Source of the DNA: JAWLFY01 sp041685355
Lineage (GTDB): Bacteria; Planctomycetota; Planctomycetia; Pirellulales; Pirellulaceae
Assembly (NCBI GenBank): GCA_041685355.1
Contig: JAWLFY010000056.1
Location: 1 to 28,068 of the forward strand
Reading direction: 5' to 3'
Length of the DNA stretch: 28,068 nt
Position numbers and translations under genes: made by a program. Position 1 is the first letter of the stretch; every line of letters begins with the position of its first letter. The notes beneath the pieces were generated by a model, which saw only the letters and a list, made by a program, of their open reading frames with translations, was not told the origin of the DNA and ran no database searches. This document shows, piece by piece, positions 23,230-28,068 of the stretch.

Positions 23230-24225
23230 TCACAGCATCCTCGCCATCATCTCCACCGCCCTCCGCGAGAAGCCCCACTCGTTATCGTACCAGCCGAGCA
23301 CTTTCACCAGCGTGCCGTCTTTCACAAAAGTGTCATCGGCGCTGAACACGCAACTGTGCGTGTTGCCGATCACGTCACGCGATACGATCGGCGCGGGGGC
23401 GATTTGCAGCACCCCCTTCATACGCCCTTCGCTGGCGCGACGCATCGCCTCGTTCACCTGTTCGACGGAAGTCCCCTTCTCGACGACACACGTGAAGTCG
23501 GTGATCGATCCACAGGCCACCGGCACCCGCAACGCCATCCCGTCGAGCTTACCTTGTAGCTCAGGAATCACTTTGCCGATCGCCTCGGCCGCGCCGGTAC
23601 TGGTGGGGATGATGTTCTCGGCGGCCGATCGTGCCCGCCGGAGATCCTTGTGCGGCCCGTCCAGAAGATTCTGCGTCGAGGTGTAGGCGTGCACCGTCGT
23701 CATCAGCCCGCGCAGGATCGTGAACTCGTCGTGCAACACCTTGGCCATCGGCCCTAGCCCGTTGGTCGTGCAGCTTCCGATCGAGATGATGTCGTGCTCG
23801 TCTGCCGCGTACCGTTCGTCGTTCACCCCGATCACGAAGTCGCCGTCAAGCGGCGATTTGCCAGGCGCAGAGATCAACACTTTCTTCGCGCCGGCGTCGA
23901 GATGCTGCTGAGCCTGTTCACGCTTGCGGAACACGCCGCTCGCTTCGAGCACCACGTCCACCCCTTCGTCACGCCACGGCAGATCGGCGGGGTCCTTCTC
24001 GGCGGTCATCCGAATCTCTCGTCCGTCGACGACCAGCGTCGATCCGCTCGCGCTGACGTCGTGGTCCCACACGCCATACGTTGAGTCGTATTTCAGCAAA
24101 TGGGCGAGCGTCGCCGCGTCGGCGACGTCATTGACATGCACGACGTCCGGCGCCTCGGCGTCCTCCAGACAGATCCGCAATACCTGGCGGCCGATGCGCC
24201 CGAACCCGTTGATCGCAACTTTCAT
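23230..24225 (-). CDS. gap: Glyceraldehyde-3-phosphate dehydrogenase
   Basis: This enzyme catalyses the phosphorylating oxidation of glyceraldehyde-3-phosphate to 1,3-bisphosphoglycerate. The 331-residue product matches the family. MKVAINGFGRIGR opens the Rossmann fold. Asp33 in VNDVAD favours NAD. LLKYDSTYG, SAPGK, catalytic Cys152 in IGSCTTN, the activating His179 in TTVHAYTSTQNLLDGPH, ARSAAENIIPTSTGAA and WYDNEWGFSRR are all present. The ATG at 24225, with AGAGGA nine bases upstream, fits the family start exactly; the 35-codon upstream extension lacks support. It stands next to pgk in function and a few genes downstream of it on the same strand. A short inverted repeat lies upstream (24294-24315). 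Confidence 0.97.
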   Translation of the reverse strand: MKVAINGFGRIGRQVLRICLEDAEAPDVVHVNDVADAATLAHLLKYDSTYGVWDHDVSASGSTLVVDGREIRMTAEKDPADLPWRDEGVDVVLEASGVFRKREQAQQHLDAGAKKVLISAPGKSPLDGDFVIGVNDERYAADEHDIISIGSCTTNGLGPMAKVLHDEFTILRGLMTTVHAYTSTQNLLDGPHKDLRRARSAAENIIPTSTGAAEAIGKVIPELQGKLDGMALRVPVACGSITDFTCVVEKGTSVEQVNEAMRRASEGRMKGVLQIAPAPIVSRDVIGNTHSCVFSADDTFVKDGTLVKVLGWYDNEWGFSRRAVEMMARML

Positions 24226-24293
24226 GACTCGATTCCTCTGATTGAGAATAAAACGACGGGCAATCACGATTACGACGACGCGCCGGGCGACAA

Positions 24294-24315
24294 CACGACC
24301 GCCGGAAAGGTCGTG
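24294..24315. promoter_or_regulatory. Inverted repeat upstream of gap
   Basis: CACGACC (24294-24300) and GGTCGTG (24309-24315) are perfect 7-base arms around an 8-nt spacer. The repeat lies in the 153-bp gap between the glycosidase gene and gap, about 70 bp before the gap start. It could be a repressor operator or an mRNA hairpin. There is no T-run, so a terminator is unlikely. Confidence 0.35.
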
Positions 24316-24378
24316 CGGCCATCCCGGCACGCTTTACATTTGTCAGCGAAGGTTCCTGTTTTCGATGCACCAACCGCG

Positions 24379-25647
24379 TCACGCGAACAATCGGTTGCCC
24401 CGCACGAACTGCTCCGCGATCACCGCGGCCGCCGCGCTCCAGCCCATCGGACTGGTGCCGCCCGGGGTGTGCTCTTGGCCGTGAAGATATTCCGGAAAGC
24501 TCCACCGTCGGCCGTCCCTCCCTGTCCGATTCGCGGCGTGGATGCCGTCGCAATATCGCCGCGCAAGTTCCTGCTTGCCGCGGTTGGCCAAACTGGCGGC
24601 ATAGAAACCGGTCACGAGCGGCCACAAGCCTCCGTTGTGGAATTCGTGGGGAGCATTTTTGAAACTGTGCGAGAACGTCATCTGCAAGTCTTCCCAGTCC
24701 TCGTCCTTCGGCGTGATCACCGGATCGAACGCGGGCAGCAGAAAGACCTTCTCCTGGACAATCGCTTCGGCGATGTATACGTCGACCGCCTCGCACCTCG
24801 CGTCATCAGCAACTCCCAAAAGCGTGACCAACGCGTTGGCCATGGCGTCGAAACGATAGCCGTAGCCCAGCGGCGAGAAAAACGGCATCCAGTACGAGCC
24901 GCGGCGATGCGGAGCTGCCCGACGGCCCTTCTCGTAGAGCACTTCGTGATACACGTCGTCCGCCATCTCGTCCCCGTCGGCGAACCAATAGTTCGCCCGG
25001 ATCAGATGCTTCAGCCGCGCCACGCGGTCTTCCAAATCGTGATCGGCCGTCTGATGCAAGTGGCGATGCATGACGCAGAATTCGATCTGCGCCCGTAGGT
25101 ACAGCAACTGATCGTACAGCACGTAGCCGCTCTGTAGATACTCGTCAGCCCAATCGCCCGTCGGGGGCACGTACAAAAGCCCCCGTGCGTTGAACTCCCA
25201 CGCCCCCAACAGGAAACGCACCTTCTCCAGCGGCCCGATCATCCGCTCAAGAAACGCGTCGTCGTTCGTCCGCCGCCAATACTCCCCGCAGCAGATGACA
25301 AACCATAGATCGGAATCGACCCGGCCGGCGGTCCCCCCGTAACTGACGCGCTGCGTCGCCGGGTCGACGTTGCTGGGGATCTCCCCATGGGGCCCCTGGT
25401 AATGCACCAGCGTTTCTAAGCTGCGACGGCAACCTTCGATCAAGTCGACCTCGCCGCTCAACAGCGCCGCCAAGCCGATGATGGCGCTGTCACGCCCCCA
25501 AATGCGACGGTAGTTGTCTTGCTCGGTAGGCGTCGCCAGAAAGCCGTGCGCGGTCGAGCATTCGTGCATCAGCTCGAGAGCCCTGCGGTAGCCCTCTTCC
25601 GACAGACTCGGTGGCCGATGCTCTTGATCTTGCGAGTCGTCGCTCAT
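24379..25647 (-). CDS. (alpha/alpha)6-barrel glycosidase, GH100/amylo-alpha-1,6-glucosidase-like
   Basis: This 422-residue protein has clan GH-G style motifs: WGRDSAIIGLAALLSGE, GRVDSDLWFVICCGEYWRRT, PTGDWADEYLQSGYVLYDQL, YGYRFDAMANALVTLLG, APHEFHNGGLWPLVTGFY and FPEYLHGQEHTPGGTSPMGW. The HNGG-WP stretch and the end resemble neutral/alkaline invertases (GH100). The RDS and DSDLWF stretches also fit the debranching amylo-alpha-1,6-glucosidase domain. It is therefore an exo- or debranching glycosidase, with substrate (sucrose or glycogen branch) unresolved. No signal peptide is seen. The start is set at ATG 25647, near the first family motif; the ribosome site is poor and a 22-codon extension is possible. 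It lies between the membrane protein and gap on the same strand. Confidence 0.75.
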   Translation of the reverse strand: MSDDSQDQEHRPPSLSEEGYRRALELMHECSTAHGFLATPTEQDNYRRIWGRDSAIIGLAALLSGEVDLIEGCRRSLETLVHYQGPHGEIPSNVDPATQRVSYGGTAGRVDSDLWFVICCGEYWRRTNDDAFLERMIGPLEKVRFLLGAWEFNARGLLYVPPTGDWADEYLQSGYVLYDQLLYLRAQIEFCVMHRHLHQTADHDLEDRVARLKHLIRANYWFADGDEMADDVYHEVLYEKGRRAAPHRRGSYWMPFFSPLGYGYRFDAMANALVTLLGVADDARCEAVDVYIAEAIVQEKVFLLPAFDPVITPKDEDWEDLQMTFSHSFKNAPHEFHNGGLWPLVTGFYAASLANRGKQELARRYCDGIHAANRTGRDGRRWSFPEYLHGQEHTPGGTSPMGWSAAAAVIAEQFVRGNRLFA

Positions 25648-25732
25648 GGTGCGTCCGTCAACTTCGTTTCCAGTCCTGCGTGCCGTCGCTCCAGATATCC
25701 AAGCAACGATCACCCTTCCAAACCGCCTTGTT

Positions 25733-25770
25733 GCCTATCCGAAAAGGGGTGCGACCCTTTGTGGATAGGC
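25733..25770. repeat. Long palindromic hairpin element between two genes
   Basis: GCCTATCC (25733-25740) and GGATAGGC (25763-25770) are perfect 8-base arms. Inside them AAAGGG (25743-25748) pairs with CCCTTT (25755-25760), separated by two-base bulges on each side and a 6-nt loop. It begins two bases past the stop of the membrane-protein gene. The AAAGGGG...CCCTTT core resembles REP-like palindromes common in bacterial genomes. It may also stop or attenuate transcription before the glycosidase gene, though no T-run follows. Confidence 0.7.
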
Positions 25771-25772
25771 AC

Positions 25773-26285
25773 TTACCGCGCCACGTAACCGACGATCACG
25801 GCTGCCACCAACGCGATCAACAGAATCCAGAATATCACCCCGAACGCCGTCGCCGCGGCGGCTTCCGATTCACCCCGTTCCCCCGGGCCGGCCGGTTCCC
25901 CGGGGCTTGCCGGTCCCCCCGCGCCCGCCGGTTCCCCCGCGCCCGCCGGTTCCCCCGCGCCCACCGAATCCCTCGCGCCCGCCGGTTCGGACCTAGGCCC
26001 CGGGTAGCGCCGGCCTGCCGCTTCGTCGGCCGCGACCAACATCAACGCCACGAGCACCCCCACGAGGAGAACCGGTAACCAATAAATTCCCCACAGCGGC
26101 GGGCCCATCGGGGCGACCCAAAGTCCACCCGCCCAACTGGCGAAGAACAGGATCAGGAAGAAGAACAGCGTCGCGCTAACGGCCGAACTGCCGTCCCCGG
26201 TCCGCTTCGCTCCCGTGAGCGGGATGAACAACAGTGATAGCAACAGGGCGACCACCAACGCGATTAACAAATCTAACAGAAACAT
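25773..26285 (-). CDS. Small membrane protein with a GEPAGA hexapeptide repeat; function unknown
   Basis: I do not recognise this 170-residue protein. Hydrophobic helices are visible at about 3-24, 38-60, 66-86 and 147-168. Between the third and fourth is a Pro/Gly/Ala/Glu-rich linker (about 95-145) made of six hexapeptide units related to GEPAGA, encoded by an 18-bp array. The linker is acidic and probably disordered, facing one side of the membrane between two anchors. The ATG at 26285 has AAGG a few bases upstream. It is 84 bp after pgk and on the same strand, so it probably belongs to the pgk operon. The N-terminal MFLLDLLIALVVALLLSLLF could be read as a signal peptide, but no cleavage site is obvious. 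Confidence 0.65.
   Translation of the reverse strand: MFLLDLLIALVVALLLSLLFIPLTGAKRTGDGSSAVSATLFFFLILFFASWAGGLWVAPMGPPLWGIYWLPVLLVGVLVALMLVAADEAAGRRYPGPRSEPAGARDSVGAGEPAGAGEPAGAGGPASPGEPAGPGERGESEAAAATAFGVIFWILLIALVAAVIVGYVAR
25877..25984 (-). repeat. 18-bp tandem array inside the membrane-protein gene
   Basis: There are six consecutive 18-bp units related to GTTCCCCCGCGCCCGCCG on the plus strand. Two units are near-perfect (25931-25966) and the flanking ones have a few changes. In the gene they encode the hexapeptide linker between the last two membrane helices. The period keeps the frame. Confidence 0.9.
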
Positions 26286-26369
26286 GGGCCTTCTTTTTTG
26301 GGGTGCAGTCTTTCAACGTTTGCGTTTGACCGCCGAGCACGACGGTCACTCACCTTCCTCGTTGATCGG

Positions 26370-27557
26370 TTACCGGTCATCGATCACCGACAGTGCGGGC
26401 AACGAGCCGTTTTCGAGGTATTGAAGAAACGCGCCGCCGCCGGTGGAGACGTGGTCGAGTTTCTCTGCCAAGCCGAACAGCTCAACGGCTGCTCCGCTCT
26501 CTCCGCCCCCCACGACGGTAACCGCGTTGCTCTCGGCGAGGGCGCGTACCACCGCTTCGGTCCCCGTGCGAAACGTTTCGTCCTCGAATTTCCCGAGCGG
26601 GCCGTTCCAAACGACCGTCCCCGCCCCACGGATGGCAGCCGTGTAACACTCGATCGTCCTGGGGCCGATGTCGAACGCGGACCAGCCCGCAGGAATGCTT
26701 CCTTCGGTGACCCGCGCTTGCGAAGACGCGTCCTGCGAAGACGCGTCGGGGTGCGGCACAACGACGTGGTCGTGGGGCAGAATCAGCTTATCGCCGGCGC
26801 GGGCGAGAATCTGCCGAGCCAACCCGAGCTTTCCCTCGTCGACCGCGGAAGCACCAACATCGAATCCCCGCGCCTTCATGAACGTGTAGGCCATCGCCCC
26901 ACCAACCAGCACCTTGCGGACGCGCCCCAACAATACTTTCAGCACCTCGATCTTGTCGGCCACCTTGGCGCCCCCCAGCACGGCCACCATCGGCTGCCGG
27001 GGTGACTCGAGCAGATCGTCGAGCATCGCGAGCTCCTTGGCGACTGACAGCCCGATCACGCGATTCCCCTCCGGAAACCGCTTGGGGACGGCAAACATCG
27101 ATGCGTGTTCACGGTGACACGTGGCGAAGGCATCGTTGACGTAAACTTCGCCAAGCCCGCGGAGGCGGTTCGCGAACCGTTCGTCACCGCTCTTCTCGCC
27201 GGGATCGAAACGTAGATTCTCCAGTAACAGCACTTCGCCCGTCTTCAGATTGTTCGCCTTTTCCTCCCAATCTGTGTCGGCAACCTCCACCGGCGTCTCG
27301 CCCAGCAACTCTCGCAGCCGGGTCGCGACGCGCCGTACCCCGAGCTTTTCCACCGGTTGGCCGCCCGGCCGGCCCAAATGCGTCATCACCACCACCGACG
27401 CGCCGTTTTCCAAGCAGTGCCGAAGCGTCGGGAGGGCGACGCGGATCCGACGATCACTGGCGACGCTTCCGTCCTCCCGAAGCGGCACATTGAAATCGGC
27501 GCGGATCAATAGCCGCTTCCCGCAGAGCTCGATGTCACAAACCGTTTTCTTTGTCAC
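26370..27557 (-). CDS. pgk: Phosphoglycerate kinase
   Basis: This enzyme transfers phosphate between 1,3-bisphosphoglycerate and ADP. The 395-residue product fits the family. Motifs are LLIRADFNVPL, MTHLGRPGG, LENLRFDPGE, VYVNDAFATCHREHAS, VLGGAKVADKIEVL, GGAMAYTFMKA, VVWNGPLGKFE, VVGGGESGAAVE and HVSTGGGAFLQYLE. Two usual residues differ slightly: GTAHR is here ATCHR, and GGGDS is here GGGES. A duplicated DASSQ pentapeptide, from a 15-bp tandem duplication, lies before the DIGPRT segment. The start is GTG at 27557 (VTKKTVCDIELCGKRLL), where homology begins; an in-frame TTG at 27572 has no ribosome site. A strong sigma-54-type promoter lies about 86 bp upstream. It heads the long minus-strand gene block. 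Confidence 0.96.
   Translation of the reverse strand: MTKKTVCDIELCGKRLLIRADFNVPLREDGSVASDRRIRVALPTLRHCLENGASVVVMTHLGRPGGQPVEKLGVRRVATRLRELLGETPVEVADTDWEEKANNLKTGEVLLLENLRFDPGEKSGDERFANRLRGLGEVYVNDAFATCHREHASMFAVPKRFPEGNRVIGLSVAKELAMLDDLLESPRQPMVAVLGGAKVADKIEVLKVLLGRVRKVLVGGAMAYTFMKARGFDVGASAVDEGKLGLARQILARAGDKLILPHDHVVVPHPDASSQDASSQARVTEGSIPAGWSAFDIGPRTIECYTAAIRGAGTVVWNGPLGKFEDETFRTGTEAVVRALAESNAVTVVGGGESGAAVELFGLAEKLDHVSTGGGAFLQYLENGSLPALSVIDDR
26719..26748 (-). repeat. 15-bp tandem duplication inside pgk
   Basis: TGCGAAGACGCGTC plus one base occurs twice in a row (26719-26733 and 26734-26748). It encodes DASSQDASSQ in a loop of phosphoglycerate kinase. The duplication keeps the frame. Confidence 0.9.
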
Positions 27558-27642
27558 GGTCTCTCGCCGCAATTCAATTGTGGTGTCGTCATTCAGGTAG
27601 TCGTTCAGGTCGACGTGAGGTACATATCAGCGGTCTCTACTC

Positions 27643-27659
27643 TGCAAACGCGGTGCCAA
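27643..27659 (-). promoter_or_regulatory. Sigma-54 (-24/-12) promoter of pgk
   Basis: Read on the minus strand this is TTGGCACCGCGTTTGCA. It matches 13 of the 14 specified positions of YTGGCACGRNNNTTGCW; only the G after CAC differs. GG and GC are exactly ten bases apart. Transcription would start near 27632, leaving a leader of about 75 nt to the GTG at 27557, the same leader length as predicted for fbaB. Confidence 0.7.
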
Positions 27660-27718
27660 CTCCGGAACGCTTTGTTCGCGGCGTCTCGGCTTTCGTCCGT
27701 TGTTCGATACGTTCGTCT

Positions 27719-27756
27719 CCAGGTCCCGGCTCGGGCGTTTCCAGGTCCCGGCTCGG
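27719..27756. repeat. 16-bp direct repeat upstream of the pgk promoter
   Basis: CCAGGTCCCGGCTCGG occurs at 27719-27734 and 27741-27756, a 22-bp period (two helical turns). It lies about 60-100 bp upstream of the -24 element of the pgk promoter, the normal place for sigma-54 activator sites. Confidence 0.7.
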
Positions 27757-27826
27757 ATCCTCCGGTCGGCCTCGACCGCGGGCGTCTTGTCGCACGTGAC
27801 GGACAGGCCCCCCTGTTGCCAAACCC

Positions 27827-27856
27827 ACGGCGACCCACCCAACGGCGACCCACCCA
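27827..27856. repeat. 15-bp tandem pair
   Basis: ACGGCGACCCACCCA occurs twice in a row (27827-27841 and 27842-27856) in the non-coding region upstream of pgk. No function is apparent. Confidence 0.85.
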
Positions 27857-27873
27857 ACGGGCTGGCGTCCCCT

Positions 27874-27911
27874 GCGGCGACATCGCCGCGGAAGTCCGCC
27901 GGCATGCCGGC
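27874..27911. other. Two adjacent palindromes
   Basis: GCGGCGA and TCGCCGC form 7-base arms with a 2-nt loop (27874-27889). Eight bases further is the perfect 14-bp palindrome GCCGGCATGCCGGC (27898-27911). They could be protein-binding sites or hairpins; no T-run follows either. Confidence 0.5.
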
Positions 27912-28068
27912 GCAACGGTCTGCCGGTGTTCGCGATTGCGATGTCTCGCCGAAAGACCGGCGCATCGTTTGCAGCTTGCTCCCCAGGTGAAACGCGCGAA
28001 AGAAACGAAAGGATCCGCTCGTGGCGTATCCCGACCGCGCGACATCATGCCTCCTCAATCGAGAGTCT

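Larger units (their letters stand above)
27558..28068. promoter_or_regulatory. Upstream region of pgk, probably non-coding
   Basis: I see no convincing gene in these 511 bp. Three overlapping minus-strand frames cross it; their products are rich in Arg, Pro and Gly and resemble nothing known. One has GAGGAGG close to an ATG pair at 28048/28045, which is the only gene-like signal. The region contains the sigma-54-type promoter of pgk (27643-27659), a 16-bp direct repeat (27719-27734 and 27741-27756), a 15-bp tandem pair (27827-27856), the inverted repeat GCGGCGA-CA-TCGCCGC (27874-27889) and the 14-bp palindrome GCCGGCATGCCGGC (27898-27911). Confidence 0.55.

Noticed and set aside
24226..24330. 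35-codon N-terminal extension of gap
   Set aside because: MKVAINGFGRIGR is the canonical family start and has its own ribosome site; the extension also crosses the inverted repeat.
24100..25098. 332-residue plus-strand frame antisense to gap and the glycosidase gene
   Set aside because: It is a shadow frame; both opposing genes are well supported.
27605..28048. 147-residue minus-strand frame upstream of pgk, with GAGGAGG near its ATG pair
   Set aside because: The ribosome site is too close to the first ATG. The product is Arg/Pro-rich with no motif, competing frames are equally open, and it overlaps the pgk promoter. It remains possible but unsupported.

Overview
The window is GC-rich and gene-dense. 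It looks like the chromosome of a planctomycete, probably of the Pirellulales type. That placement is an inference from the enzyme mix, frequent GTG/TTG starts, long divergent proteins and G+C-rich linkers; no marker gene is present. There is no rRNA, tRNA, transposase, phage gene or CRISPR array. Nearly everything is carbohydrate metabolism.

Layout. (1) 1-2394, minus strand: treZ followed by treY with an ATGA overlap; treY runs off the left edge. (2) 2395-2940: a divergent control region with an 18-bp tandem array. (3) 2941-4740, plus strand: a GH15 glucoamylase/trehalase-type enzyme, convergent with the next block. (4) 4752-12951, minus strand: a beta-phosphoglucomutase/trehalose-phosphatase fusion, a GH65 phosphorylase, glgX and an unusual pyruvate kinase, in that order of transcription. 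(5) 13233-14312, plus strand: class I fructose-bisphosphate aldolase (fbaB type). (6) 14335-27557, minus strand: pgk, a repeat-bearing membrane protein, an (alpha/alpha)6 glycosidase, gap, pfkB, pps, a CPA2 antiporter, a zinc alcohol dehydrogenase and a P2-type cation ATPase, in order of transcription. (7) 27558-28068: a probable non-coding upstream region of pgk.

How it fits together. GlgX, the glycosidases and TreZ/TreY act on glycogen or maltodextrin and make trehalose. The GH65 enzyme and the HAD fusion link disaccharide phosphorolysis, beta-glucose-1-phosphate and trehalose-6-phosphate. PfkB, FbaB, Gap, Pgk, Pyk and Pps carry carbon between hexose phosphates and pyruvate in both directions. 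The alcohol dehydrogenase can reoxidise cofactor, and the ATPase and antiporter handle ions. Several members (beta-PGM/OtsB/GH65, PfkB, P2-type ATPase) have counterparts in the mycobacterial DosR dormancy regulon. This suggests a storage-carbon and low-energy survival island.

The most notable non-coding signals are two near-consensus sigma-54 (-24/-12) promoters, ahead of pgk and fbaB, with weaker matches ahead of treZ and adh. There are also several short tandem arrays, most with periods divisible by three, both inside and between genes.
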